From NCBI RefSeq assembly GCF_000383575.1, contig NZ_KB911579.1:4983424-5047423 (forward strand): a DNA stretch of 64,000 bases, read 5' to 3'. The position numbers and the translations under genes were made by a program. Shown here piece by piece: positions 1 through 8,768 of this stretch. Numbering within the stretch: position 1 is the stretch's first letter; every line of letters begins with the position of its first letter. A model generated the notes under the pieces. It was not told the origin of the DNA and searched no databases. It saw only the letters and a program-made list of their open reading frames with translations. Origin of the DNA: Salinispora oceanensis (GTDB lineage Bacteria > Actinomycetota > Actinomycetes > Mycobacteriales > Micromonosporaceae).

Positions 1-1018
1 CATCAACCAGGTAACGCAGGTTCTCGGCGTAGACGGCGCGCTGTCGGACCGTTGCCGCGACCAGGCTGCAATCGTGGGCGAGCAGCACACCGCCGACCAC
101 CGCCTGGGCCACCGGCGAGGTGTTCACCGAGACCATGCTCTTGACCTTGGCCAGCTGGTCGGCGAGGAGGCCCGGCGCACCGTCGGCGTCCCCCACCGAC
201 TGGTCGGCCACCACGTAGCCAACCCGTGCGCCGGGCAGCACCGTTTTCGCGAACGATCCCAGGTATACCACCTGACGATTGGTGTCCAAGGCCTTCAACG
301 TGGGCAGCCGCCGACTCTGCGTGGCCGGGAAAAGTCCGTACGGGTTGTCCTCGATCAGGAGCAACTCCTCCTCGGCGGCCAGGTCCAGCAGCGCCCGCCG
401 GCCGGCCAACGAAATGCTGGTGCCCGACGGATTGGCAAAGTCCGGCATCAGATAGCAGGCGCGCGGACGCAGCCCCTCCGCCCGGGCCCGATGCACCTGG
501 CCGCGCAGGTCCGCCAGGTCCACCCCGGAGTCCGTCGTCGCCACCGGGCGGACCGGAAAGTCCAGCAGCCGTGCTGCTCCGGTAAGCCCCACATAGGTCG
601 GCGCCGCCGCGAGCAGGACATCCCGGGGACCGGCGCGTAGCGCCCGCAGCACCAGGAACATCGCCTCCTGGCACCCGACGGTCACCACGATCGCCTCCGG
701 GTCGACCGTCATCCCCTCGTCCACGGCGAGGTTCCGGGCGACCAGGTGATGCACGATCCCCTTGGTCCGCCCGTACTGGAACAGGGTGCGATGCACCTGC
801 ACCGGGTCCTGGCCGAGGTCATCGACCAGGTGCTGCCGAAAGATGTCCAGGTACCGGTGCAGTGCCGAGAACTCGAAAAACTCCTCGTACGGCCGGCCAG
901 CGGCGAGTGACACCGCGTCCGGGTAGTCCTGCGCCACCTCGTTCAGGAAGTTCATCGAGTTCAGAGCCGGATCGTCTAGCGCCGGATGCAGGTCGGCCAA
1001 GTGCAGTTCCACGATCAC
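1..1018 (-). CDS. hpgT: HpgT-like PLP aminotransferase (3' end cut by window edge)
   Basis: Fold-type I PLP aminotransferase, read leftward and truncated by the window edge after about 339 codons. The usual family length is about 430, so roughly 90 C-terminal residues lie outside. An N-terminal MNFLNEV segment, an AAGRPYEEFF stretch and the Schiff-base lysine motif SFAKTVLPGARVGY resemble the 4-hydroxyphenylglycine aminotransferases of glycopeptide clusters, which convert 4-hydroxybenzoylformate to Hpg using tyrosine as amino donor. The GTG start at 1018 overlaps the TGA of the hydroxymandelate oxidase (GTGA), indicating translational coupling; an in-frame GTG at 1012 is an alternative. The preceding oxidase and the mandelate synthase at 14600-15700 support the Hpg role. 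Another aryl or aliphatic 2-oxo acid is possible. Confidence 0.8.
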   Translation of the reverse strand, partial: MIVELHLADLHPALDDPALNSMNFLNEVAQDYPDAVSLAAGRPYEEFFEFSALHRYLDIFRQHLVDDLGQDPVQVHRTLFQYGRTKGIVHHLVARNLAVDEGMTVDPEAIVVTVGCQEAMFLVLRALRAGPRDVLLAAAPTYVGLTGAARLLDFPVRPVATTDSGVDLADLRGQVHRARAEGLRPRACYLMPDFANPSGTSISLAGRRALLDLAAEEELLLIEDNPYGLFPATQSRRLPTLKALDTNRQVVYLGSFAKTVLPGARVGYVVADQSVGDADGAPGLLADQLAKVKSMVSVNTSPVAQAVVGGVLLAHDCSLVAATVRQRAVYAENLRYLVD

Positions 1019-2112
1019 TGCACCGTCGTCGTCCGCAGTCGCCGGGCCGCCGCCACGTCGGTGCACCCCGCCAACGTGAGCGCGTCCCGAAGCTCCTCAG
1101 CCAGCAGCGACAGGGCGGTCTCGGCCCCGGCCCGGCCACCGGCCGCCAGCGCCCAGAGCAGCGGGCGGCCCAGCAGGACGCCCCGCGCACCGAGGGCGAG
1201 GGCCCGCAACACGTCCACTCCGCCCCGAACACCGCTGTCCAGGAACACCTCGGCACGGTCGCCCACGGCGTCAACGACCGCGGGCAGCGCGGTCGCGGTG
1301 GCCGGTGCGCCGTCGAGCTGGCGCCCCCCGTGGTTGGAGACCACCACCGCGTCCGCTCCGGCCGTCACCGCGCGAGCGGCGTCACGCGGATCGAGCACCC
1401 CTTTGACGACCAGCGGGACCGCGGTCCGCTCCCGCAGCCACTCCACGTCGTCCCAGCTCACGGCCGGCGCGAAGACCGCGCCGGTGTGTGCGGCCACCGC
1501 GGATACACCCGGGGTCGCCGCGTGGGCGAGGCTGTCCCGGCCGGTGGGTAGGTTCGCGGCGATCACCTCCGGTGGAATGACGAACGAGTTACGCAGGTCC
1601 CGCAGCCGACGGCCGAGAATTGGCACATCCACGGTGAGCACCAGCGCGGTGCAGCCCGCCGCTTCGGCCCGGTCCAGCAGGTCGGCGACGAGCCCCCGGT
1701 CCCGCAGCCAGTAGAGCTGGAACCAGACGTCGCCGCCGGCACGCGCGACCTCCTCGATCGGAATGCTGCCAAGCGTGCTGGCCACATACGGGATGCCGGC
1801 CGCGCCGGCCGCCGCGGCAAGGGCAACCTCCCCGTCGGGGTGCAGCAGCCGCTGATATGCCATCGGCGCGACCGCCACCGGCAGCGCATGGACGGCTCCC
1901 AACAGCCGGGCGTCGGTCGGCGGCGTTGACGTACCGCACAACACTCGGGGCAGCACGCCGGTCTGGTCCAGGGCCCGTCGATTCGCCGCCAGCGTCGTCT
2001 CGGCGCCGCTGCCACCGGCCACGAAGTCCCACACCTCCGGCGGTAGTACCGCGCGGGCGAGGTCGGCGAAGTCGGCCAGCGCCACCGGCGGCCCGCCGGG
2101 CAGCTCAGCCAT
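1015..2112 (-). CDS. hmo: FMN-dependent 4-hydroxymandelate oxidase
   Basis: A 365-residue FMN-dependent alpha-hydroxyacid oxidase (TIM barrel, lactate/mandelate oxidase family). The VVSNHGGRQLD motif carries the catalytic His and substrate-binding Arg, followed by the phosphate-binding DSGVRGG segment. In Hpg pathways this enzyme oxidises 4-hydroxymandelate to 4-hydroxybenzoylformate. The ATG at 2112 was chosen because the family domain begins at once and it overlaps the end of the upstream hydrolase; a longer in-frame extension is low-complexity and inside that gene. It is coupled to the aminotransferase at its end (GTGA), so the last two Hpg steps are translated together, while the first enzyme (HmaS) lies in another operon about 12 kb away. 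Confidence 0.87.
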   Translation of the reverse strand: MAELPGGPPVALADFADLARAVLPPEVWDFVAGGSGAETTLAANRRALDQTGVLPRVLCGTSTPPTDARLLGAVHALPVAVAPMAYQRLLHPDGEVALAAAAGAAGIPYVASTLGSIPIEEVARAGGDVWFQLYWLRDRGLVADLLDRAEAAGCTALVLTVDVPILGRRLRDLRNSFVIPPEVIAANLPTGRDSLAHAATPGVSAVAAHTGAVFAPAVSWDDVEWLRERTAVPLVVKGVLDPRDAARAVTAGADAVVVSNHGGRQLDGAPATATALPAVVDAVGDRAEVFLDSGVRGGVDVLRALALGARGVLLGRPLLWALAAGGRAGAETALSLLAEELRDALTLAGCTDVAAARRLRTTTVQ

Positions 2113-3076
2113 CGTCGGCCGGCGTCCGACGGAGGCGGCGGCGCAGGAAGGTCGCCGCCGCTGCCTGAGCCTCCCGCCCGGCATCGAAGACGCCGGGCAT
2201 GGTGAAGAAGCCGTGGACCATGCCCGCGTACCGGGTGAGGACGGTCTGCACGCCAGCGACGCGAAGCCGGTCGGCGTACCGTTCGCCCTCGGCACAGAGC
2301 GGGTCGTGCTCGGCGGTCACCACGAACGCCGGCGGCAGACCGGTGAGGTCGTCGGCGAGTAGCGGCGACGCGAGTGGGTGTTGGGCGTCGGTCGGGTCGG
2401 CCAGGTAGTGGGACCGGTACCAGGCGACCGAGCGGCGGTTGAACAGCAGCGGATCCTCGCCACCGGGCGGCTCGATCGTCTGGTCGGTGTTCGGGTAGAC
2501 CAACAACTGCGCTACCAGCCGGGGACCGTCCTTCTGAGCCAGCAGCGTGACCGCGGCGGCCAAGTTGCCACCGGCGCTGTCCCCGCCCACCGCGAGCCGC
2601 TCCGGGTCTGCGTCGAACTCCGCTGGATGCGCCGCGATGTGGCGCAGAGCAGCGTGGCAGTCGTGCACGGCCGCCGGGAACGGGTGCTCGGGGGCCAGCC
2701 GATAGCCGACAGTGATCACCTGGCAGGGCACCGCATTGGCCAGTCGCCGACAGACCCCGTCCGCGGTATCGATGCTGCCCAGCGTCCACCCACCGCCGAA
2801 GAAGTAGAGCAGTGTCGGCAGTGGCCCCGGCCCCGCGGGGCGGTACACCCGGACCGGGAGGTCACCGGCCGGTCCGGGGAGGCACGCGTCGCGTACCTCG
2901 TGGACCGGCTCGACCGGGCCGGAGCCAGCCCGGATCGCAGCGAGGTCGGCCGCGCGGGCCTCGGTGAGGGTCTGCGTGTACAGCGGCGGCGTACCGGCCG
3001 CCGCGCGGCCCGCCCGGTACGCCTCAGCCTCAGGATGCAGGCCCACGCCACCACCCCGTGCCGATTGGTCGCTCAC
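2105..3076 (-). CDS. Alpha/beta hydrolase, hormone-sensitive-lipase family
   Basis: A 323-residue esterase of the HSL (bacterial family IV) type. The nucleophile is in GDSAGGN, with the acid in EHDPLCAEG and the catalytic His in MVHGFF. The oxyanion-hole motif reads FFGGGW, so the conserved His of HGGGW is Phe; the backbone Gly residues that form the hole are kept, so the enzyme is probably active. The GTG start directly follows the P450 stop (TGAGTG) and the 3' end overlaps the oxidase by 8 bases, placing it in the P450-hydrolase-oxidase-aminotransferase operon. It may remove an acyl protecting group or release an acyl chain; the substrate is unknown. Confidence 0.8.
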   Translation of the reverse strand: MSDQSARGGGVGLHPEAEAYRAGRAAAGTPPLYTQTLTEARAADLAAIRAGSGPVEPVHEVRDACLPGPAGDLPVRVYRPAGPGPLPTLLYFFGGGWTLGSIDTADGVCRRLANAVPCQVITVGYRLAPEHPFPAAVHDCHAALRHIAAHPAEFDADPERLAVGGDSAGGNLAAAVTLLAQKDGPRLVAQLLVYPNTDQTIEPPGGEDPLLFNRRSVAWYRSHYLADPTDAQHPLASPLLADDLTGLPPAFVVTAEHDPLCAEGERYADRLRVAGVQTVLTRYAGMVHGFFTMPGVFDAGREAQAAAATFLRRRLRRTPADDG

Positions 3077-4303
3077 TCACGGATGCTCCCTTCCCCCCGG
3101 GCTGACCGAGAGTTTGTCGATTCCACGTAGGAAGAGGCTGCCGCTGTAAACCGGCTGCTCTAGGATTCGCAGCCGCGGGAAACGGGACAGCAGCCGGGGT
3201 AGCGCCAGCCGGCCCTCCAGCCGGGAGACGGCGGCGCCGAGGCAGTAGTGCAGGCCGAGGCCGAACGCCAGCGAAGGCGGACCCGACCGCCGCGGGTCGA
3301 ACCGGTCCGGGTCTGGGAAGTGGGCCGGATCCCGGTTAGCGGCGGCGATCAGCAACAGAACGTTCTGGCCCTGGGGGATCGATACCCCGCCGAGCACCGT
3401 GTCCCGCGGCGCGGCGCGGGCCAACAGGTGCACCGGCGTCTGCAGCCGCAGGATCTCGTCGACAGCACCAGCGGCCAGTTCTGGGCTGCTGGTCAGCGCA
3501 GCCGCCACCTCCGGATGCGCCAGCAGCACCGGCAAGCCGTTGCTGAGCAGGTAGACGGTGGTAACGAAGCTGGCGTTGAAGAGCACGATCAGGTTGCTGA
3601 TTAACTCATCCTCGGTCAGCTCGACACCGCCCGCGTCAACCGCCTCCACCAGCCCGCTGATCAGGTCTTCGCCCGGCGTCCGGCGGCGATGTGCGAGTAG
3701 TTCCCGGTAGAAGAATCGCAGTTCGGCCCCGGCGGCGTTCGCCGCTGCCAGCCGCTCTGGTGTCTTGCCGGCCACGTCCAGGAACGCGTCAACCCGGTCC
3801 ACCCGCTCCCGGTACCAGGCCAGCTCGGTCGCGGGAATACCGATGAACTCGGCCATCACCCGGGCTGGCAGTGGGTACGCGAACTCGGCGACGAAGTCCA
3901 CCTCACCCGGCCCGGCGTCGGCCATCCGGTCCAGTAGTTCGTCGGTCACCCGGTTGATCACCGGTTCCAGGGCACCGAGTCGACGCGGCGTGAAGGTGCC
4001 GGCGAACACGTGCCGCATCCGGCCATGATCGGGAGGATTGATGAACATCATCGATGACTGAAGGATCCGGAGGATCTCCTGGTCCCTCCAGCCCGGCGGC
4101 GGCTGCTTGAACCACTCCGGGTCCCGCAGCACCGCAGCGACCAGGTCATAGCCGACCGCCACCGCGGCGACCCGCTGCCGCTCCGGCCGCGGCTCCAGCG
4201 CGGCGATCGCCGCCTTCGCGTGGAGGTCGGCGTAGACGGGATAGGGATCCTGCCGGCCCTGTGCACTGTAGAGACGGGCTAGTAGCCCCTCGATGTCCGG
4301 CAC
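3077..4303 (-). CDS. Cytochrome P450 with non-canonical I-helix
   Basis: A 408-residue class I bacterial P450. The K-helix ExxR is EILR and the haem-ligand motif is FGLGLHYCLG. The I-helix, normally AGxE/D-TT, reads NASFVTT: the Gly is Ser and the acidic residue that delivers protons during O2 activation is Val, while the Thr pair is kept. Such changes occur in P450s doing atypical chemistry, so a role other than simple hydroxylation is possible (inference). The GTG start has a good ribosome-binding site (GGGAGG about 5 bases upstream). It heads the P450-hydrolase-hmo-hpgT train. A strong hairpin lies about 20 bases upstream, so it either relies on read-through or has a promoter inside the preceding gene. 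Confidence 0.88.
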   Translation of the reverse strand: MPDIEGLLARLYSAQGRQDPYPVYADLHAKAAIAALEPRPERQRVAAVAVGYDLVAAVLRDPEWFKQPPPGWRDQEILRILQSSMMFINPPDHGRMRHVFAGTFTPRRLGALEPVINRVTDELLDRMADAGPGEVDFVAEFAYPLPARVMAEFIGIPATELAWYRERVDRVDAFLDVAGKTPERLAAANAAGAELRFFYRELLAHRRRTPGEDLISGLVEAVDAGGVELTEDELISNLIVLFNASFVTTVYLLSNGLPVLLAHPEVAAALTSSPELAAGAVDEILRLQTPVHLLARAAPRDTVLGGVSIPQGQNVLLLIAAANRDPAHFPDPDRFDPRRSGPPSLAFGLGLHYCLGAAVSRLEGRLALPRLLSRFPRLRILEQPVYSGSLFLRGIDKLSVSPGGREHP

Positions 4304-4324
4304 GGCACCTCCCTACGATACGGC

Positions 4325-4358
4325 GGTTCGGGCGGCGGAATTCGCCGCCGCCCGAACC
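4325..4358 (-). terminator. Perfect hairpin between SGNH hydrolase and P450
   Basis: A 14-bp perfect stem (4325-4338 paired with 4345-4358, arm GGTTCGGGCGGCGG) with a 6-base loop, starting 5 bases after the SGNH hydrolase stop. No U-tract follows, as is common in high-GC actinomycetes. It probably ends the secreted hydrolase transcript, but the P450 start is only about 20 bases further on. Confidence 0.7.
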
Positions 4359-4362
4359 AAGG

Positions 4363-5661
4363 TCACAGACCGAGCAGGCGCAAGGAGACGGCGCCGGCCA
4401 TCGCCTGGTTGCCGGCGTCGTTCGGGTGAATGTGATCCCCCGAGTCGTACGCCGGCAACAGCCGGCTGGGCTGTGCCGGGTCACGCAGCACCCGATCGAA
4501 GTCAATGACCCCGTCGAACTCCTTACTGGTGCGCAGATACTCGTTCACCGCCTGCCGGGTGGCCTCCTTCTCCGGCGTCCACACACCCGGCTCGCCGTGC
4601 CCCTCGTACGGCGTCAACGTGCCCACCAGGCTCCGCAGGCCACGTGCCTTGACCTGCTGGTTGATCTGCCGGAGCGAGGTAATGATCGCCTCGGCGGAGT
4701 CGTCGGACATCCAGATGTCGTTGATACCCAGGTGGGTAACCACGGCTCGAGCGCCGTTCTGGGCGAAGATGTCCTCGTCGAGCCGGGCGAGCGCGTTCGG
4801 CCCCAACTCGTTGTAGCCGGGGAATCCGCCTGCTCCCGGCTCCGCACCCTCGTGGTTGAGGCGGTTCCCGGCGAGACTCATGTTGAGCACGGCCGGGGTC
4901 CGGGAGTCCGGACGGGCATCGATGAACCGGTCGGCCAACAGATCCGGCCAGCGCTTGTTGGCGTTGAGCGTGCTGCCGTTGCCGTCGGCGATCGAGTCAC
5001 CGAAAACCACCACTGAGCCGGGACTCTTGCGGCGCTGCACATCGACGCCGGACAGAAAGAACCAACAGCAGTCCGCAAGCCTCGAGAGGCCGGCACCGGT
5101 ATCCGAGGTCAGGTCCTCATCACCGATGAAGCTCGTCTGGCGGGAGGTGCCGTGGAAGGTCACCGGCCCGGTCAGGACCGGGTAGTAGACCGTAACCACC
5201 AGGTCCTGCTGGTCACCGACCGGGAAGTCGATCGGGTCGCTGATCAACTCGGCGCCCTGGTTCATCGTCGCCGAGGTCGCCCCAGAGAAGGTCAGCTCTC
5301 GCACCGTACTGGGGTCGATGTCGGACAGATCGTCAGGAGTTGTCTCGTCCGGTCGCGCGATTGTCGCCCGACCGACCTGGACGGGCTGCTCGCCGTACAT
5401 ATTGCTGAGCCGGACCCGCAGCACCGAACCACCGACGGTGGTGTGCACGATGTTCCGGATAGTTTGGTCCTCAAGGCCCCTGTTGGTCAGGCCGCCCGAA
5501 TTGCCCCGGGCCACCGCGGTCGCCCAACTCGCGGCCCAGGTGTTCTTGCCATGCCTTGCCACCTCGGCTGACGAATCTGCGTTCGCCACCACGCTGGGGG
5601 TGGCGACCATCAGCAGCGCGGCAGCGGCCGCCACAAAATGCCATTTTTTCGGGGTCGACAT
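4363..5661 (-). CDS. Secreted SGNH/GDSL hydrolase
   Basis: A 432-residue secreted esterase/lipase-like protein. The ATG at 5661 follows a strong GGAGG and is followed by a Sec signal peptide (STPKKW then a hydrophobic stretch ending near VVANA). SGNH blocks: Ser in VVFGDSIADG, Asn in HLGINDIW, and the Asp/His pair in DHIHPND. The Cys pair before block I (ADCCWF) could form a disulfide outside the cell. It is divergent from the AMP-ligase operon and separated from the P450 operon by a hairpin, so it may be a host gene rather than part of the pathway. Substrate unknown. Confidence 0.85.
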   Translation of the reverse strand: MSTPKKWHFVAAAAALLMVATPSVVANADSSAEVARHGKNTWAASWATAVARGNSGGLTNRGLEDQTIRNIVHTTVGGSVLRVRLSNMYGEQPVQVGRATIARPDETTPDDLSDIDPSTVRELTFSGATSATMNQGAELISDPIDFPVGDQQDLVVTVYYPVLTGPVTFHGTSRQTSFIGDEDLTSDTGAGLSRLADCCWFFLSGVDVQRRKSPGSVVVFGDSIADGNGSTLNANKRWPDLLADRFIDARPDSRTPAVLNMSLAGNRLNHEGAEPGAGGFPGYNELGPNALARLDEDIFAQNGARAVVTHLGINDIWMSDDSAEAIITSLRQINQQVKARGLRSLVGTLTPYEGHGEPGVWTPEKEATRQAVNEYLRTSKEFDGVIDFDRVLRDPAQPSRLLPAYDSGDHIHPNDAGNQAMAGAVSLRLLGL

Positions 5662-5730
5662 TGAACCTCCATTGTTGGCAGCCCAGCGTCCGTCCCGGCC
5701 ACTGCCGGCGTTCAACTGGGCGTGCTGCGG

Positions 5731-5760
5731 AACGTATCCGTCGCCGCGTGGAGGCGTCAA
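5731..5760 (-). promoter_or_regulatory. Candidate sigma-70-type promoter for SGNH hydrolase
   Basis: On the minus strand, TTGACG (5760-5755) and TACGTT (5736-5731) are separated by 18 bases, which would give a 5' UTR of about 60 bases before the ATG at 5661. The match is good at -35 and moderate at -10. The divergent AMP-ligase promoter must lie in the same 277-base gap (5662-5938), but I see no convincing hexamers for it. Confidence 0.35.
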
Positions 5761-5938
5761 TCAACCTGACCGGCGTGATCAAGTGTCCTGCCGGCCTGGT
5801 CGAAGGCCCCCTTCGGCTCGTGTTTCGTTTCCGTTGCCTCCCCTAGGCTCAGAACTGGTGGCGCGGTCGCTCGTGGCCCGCACCGTGCCCCGGGCACCTA
5901 TCCCCGGGCACATCGCTGCCGTGAATGGGGGCGTCCGG

Positions 5939-7504
5939 ATGGCCGACCGACCGCAGCCGAGCTACGTGCACCAGGCATTGGCGCTTTTCGCCGAATTCGG
6001 GGACCGCCTGGCAATCGTTAACGGTGCACAACGGCTGACCTATACCGACATACACGCCCAGATATGCGGATTCACCACGACACTGCTCCGCCACGGAGTC
6101 CGACCCGGCGCCGCGGTGCTGTTGTCGCTCGGAAATCCAGTGGAAGGCCCACTGCTACAGCTCGCGTTACACCTAATTGGCTGCCGTACGATGTGGATCG
6201 CTCCGGTGACCTCGCACCGGGAGATCAAGGAATTTGTCGCACTCGCCCAGCCCGACGCGCTGCTCTACGATGCCCGCGACCCGGCCAACGTCGGTGCGGA
6301 ACTGGCCGCGGGGCTGGGTGACCGACCGGTGCTTCGCCTCGGCGTAGACCTGGTCCCCGCACCAGCCGCCGCCGACCTGCCCATCCAGGTGCCGGCAGCG
6401 GAGTCTCTCCTGCAGACCTCCGGCACCACCGGCACCCCGAAACTGGTGCGGCACCAGGAGAGCTTCTACACCCAGGTCCTCGCGCTGGCCGCCGGCTTCC
6501 GCACCGCCGGGTTGCCGCTGCTGCGACACCTCTCCTACTCCCCCATGTGGCTGGCCAGTGGCCAGATCACCACCTTGTTCAATCTCTTCACCGGCGGGGT
6601 GCTGTTTCCCCGCGAGGGCTGGGACGCGGTGGAGTTCATTCAGACCGTGCCGGCCGAGCAGATCACCTCCACCTTCCTGACCCCGCCGATGCTCTACGAG
6701 GTGCTCGATCACCCCACCCTGCCCGGTGCCGACTTCACCTCGATGTTCATGTTCAACGTGGGCGCCGGTCCCGCCGCACCCGCCCGGCTCCGCCAGGCGA
6801 TCACTCGATTCGGTCCGGTGCTACGCATCGTGTACGGGCTCAGTGAGGCGGTGGTGGTCACCGCGCAACCGGGCCTGACCGAGGACCCGGCACACCCGGA
6901 GCGCCTGTACTCCTGCGGGGAGCCGTACGGCGACGTACGAATCGAGATCCGCGGCCCAGACGGGGATGTCCTGCCACCTGATGTGGATGGTGAGGTGTGG
7001 GTACAGACCGCACTCCGCTTCGCCGGCTACCACGGCAACCCGGACCTGACGGCAGACACCCTGGTGGATGGTTGGGTACGCACCCGAGATGTCGGCCACC
7101 TCGACGTGGATGGCTACCTGTACCTGGTTGACCGGTTGCAGGACCGGATCCTCACCCGCCGGCGTAGTTGGCCGATCTACTCCCGGCCGATCGAGGACGC
7201 GCTGGCGGGGCATCCCGACGTCCGGGCGGCGGCGGTGATCGGAGTACCCGACGAGGTGGCCGGCGAACTGCCGTGGGCTTACGTGGTGCCGAGGCCCGGT
7301 GCGGCGGTGACCGCCGCGGAGCTGATCGACGTGGTGACCGCCGCGCTCAGCGACACCTGGGCGCCCGGCGGGGTGGAGTTCGTCGCCGCACTACCCCTGA
7401 ACCGCGCCAACAAGGTCGACAAACGGGTCCTCCGGGCGCGGCACGCGGCCAGCCACCCGTCGGCCGTCGAGCACCCGGAGGCGTCGATCGGCCGTCGCGC
7501 GTGA
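5939..7504 (+). CDS. AMP-dependent acyl ligase (class I adenylating, first copy)
   Basis: A 521-residue ANL-superfamily ligase, probably acyl-CoA or acyl-ACP forming. The A3/P-loop is SGTTGTPK, A5 is YGLSE, A7 is VRTRDVG, and the A10 lysine region is NRANKVDKR. The domain begins at the ATG at 5939 (RPQPSYVHQAL); the reading frame stays open about 600 bases upstream but that extension runs antisense through the SGNH gene and is not family-like. An in-frame GTG at 5921 is an alternative. The gene is coupled by GTGA to an MFS exporter. It differs from the other two ligases of the cluster (17009-18625 and 21353-22753) and could activate an aryl or fatty acid; specificity cannot be read from the sequence. 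Confidence 0.85.
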   Translation: MADRPQPSYVHQALALFAEFGDRLAIVNGAQRLTYTDIHAQICGFTTTLLRHGVRPGAAVLLSLGNPVEGPLLQLALHLIGCRTMWIAPVTSHREIKEFVALAQPDALLYDARDPANVGAELAAGLGDRPVLRLGVDLVPAPAAADLPIQVPAAESLLQTSGTTGTPKLVRHQESFYTQVLALAAGFRTAGLPLLRHLSYSPMWLASGQITTLFNLFTGGVLFPREGWDAVEFIQTVPAEQITSTFLTPPMLYEVLDHPTLPGADFTSMFMFNVGAGPAAPARLRQAITRFGPVLRIVYGLSEAVVVTAQPGLTEDPAHPERLYSCGEPYGDVRIEIRGPDGDVLPPDVDGEVWVQTALRFAGYHGNPDLTADTLVDGWVRTRDVGHLDVDGYLYLVDRLQDRILTRRRSWPIYSRPIEDALAGHPDVRAAAVIGVPDEVAGELPWAYVVPRPGAAVTAAELIDVVTAALSDTWAPGGVEFVAALPLNRANKVDKRVLRARHAASHPSAVEHPEASIGRRA

Positions 7505-8736
7505 CCCCACGGCGAGAACTGGTCGCGCTCGTCGGCGCCGACCTGCTCTCCAACCTCGGTAGCCGAATCTCGATCCTCGCCATTCCCTGGCTGGTGCTGG
7601 AGACGACCGGCAGCCCGGCGAAGATGGGGCTGGTCGCTGCCGCCGAGACCCTGCCCTACCTACTCTCCAGCGGCCTCGGCCCTCCGCTGGCCGACCGGAT
7701 CGGCCTTCGCCGCACCGCTATCCTCGCCGATCTGGGTAGCGCCGCGCTGATGGTGGCGGTGGCACTCACCCCGTGGCTCGGCTTCGGCGCGCTGCTGATC
7801 CTGGTGGCCCTGGTGGGAACGCTGCGCGGAGTCGGCGACCGGGTCAAGCACGTGATGTTCCGCCCGGCCGCGTTAGCCGCCGGGGTCCGGCTGATCCGGC
7901 TCACCTCGGTCTACGACGGGCTGTCCCGGCTGACGACCCTACTCGGGGCGAGCGTTGGTGGCCTGCTCATCTGGTGGCTCGGAGCCACCCTGGCGATTCT
8001 CGTTGACGCGGCGACCTTCGCGGTCTGCGCGCTACTGGTTTCCACCCTGGTGCGTCGCAGCACCGGTAGGCCGGCCAGTTCGACGCCGGAACCCTATGCA
8101 CGGGCACTCGCCGGCGGCCTCCGGTATCTCCGGCAGGACCGGATGGTGCTCACCATGCTGCTGGTGATCTCCGCACTGAACATGGTGGTGAATGCGAGTA
8201 TCGCGGTCTACATCCCACTCTGGGTGGCTGACGTGTTGGGAAGCCCGGCCGGGTTGGGGCTGGTGCTCGGCGCCTTCGCCGCCGGATCCCTGCTCGGAAA
8301 CGTGCTGTTCACCAGCTTCGGCTCGCGGCTCCGCCGGGACCTGACCTTCGCGGTTGGCGCCGCGGTCAGTGGCCCACCCCGGCTGCTGGTCCTGGCCCTC
8401 AGCGACAACCTCACGGTCGTGGTCGTGGTGACCTTCGTTTCTGGGGTCGGCATCGCCGTGGTCAACCCGCTGCTCGGAGTCGCGCTCTACGAACGTCCCC
8501 CGGCCGAGCTCCAGGCCCGGGTGATCGGGCTGGCCGGCGCGCTTGCCTTCGCCGGCCTACCCCTGGGTGCCCTGCTCGGTGGCGCGTCCGTCACCACCCT
8601 CGGCCTCCAGTCCGCGCTGCTGATCGCGGCCCTGTTCATCTTCACCGCCACCGCTGTTCCCCTCGCCGCTGTCCTGCGCCGGATCCGGACAACACCGTTG
8701 GTCGACTCCTCCGACCAAGGACGGATCTCCGCTTAG
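7501..8736 (+). CDS. MFS transporter, probable product exporter
   Basis: A 411-residue major facilitator with about 12 hydrophobic segments, beginning with a short basic N-terminus (TPRREL) and a first helix containing the DLLSNLGSRIS pattern of the MFS-3/enterobactin-exporter branch. The GTG start overlaps the ligase stop (GTGA). Its place between a ligase and an SGNH hydrolase inside the biosynthetic region suggests export or self-resistance. Nothing in the sequence fixes the substrate. Confidence 0.85.
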   Translation: MTPRRELVALVGADLLSNLGSRISILAIPWLVLETTGSPAKMGLVAAAETLPYLLSSGLGPPLADRIGLRRTAILADLGSAALMVAVALTPWLGFGALLILVALVGTLRGVGDRVKHVMFRPAALAAGVRLIRLTSVYDGLSRLTTLLGASVGGLLIWWLGATLAILVDAATFAVCALLVSTLVRRSTGRPASSTPEPYARALAGGLRYLRQDRMVLTMLLVISALNMVVNASIAVYIPLWVADVLGSPAGLGLVLGAFAAGSLLGNVLFTSFGSRLRRDLTFAVGAAVSGPPRLLVLALSDNLTVVVVVTFVSGVGIAVVNPLLGVALYERPPAELQARVIGLAGALAFAGLPLGALLGGASVTTLGLQSALLIAALFIFTATAVPLAAVLRRIRTTPLVDSSDQGRISA

Positions 8737-8768
8737 CACCCCGGTGTCTCCTGCGCTAACGTCCGTAC

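Noticed and set aside
5318-5938. About 207-residue N-terminal extension of the first AMP ligase
   Set aside because: It runs antisense through the SGNH hydrolase gene and has no ligase-family features; the domain starts at 5939.
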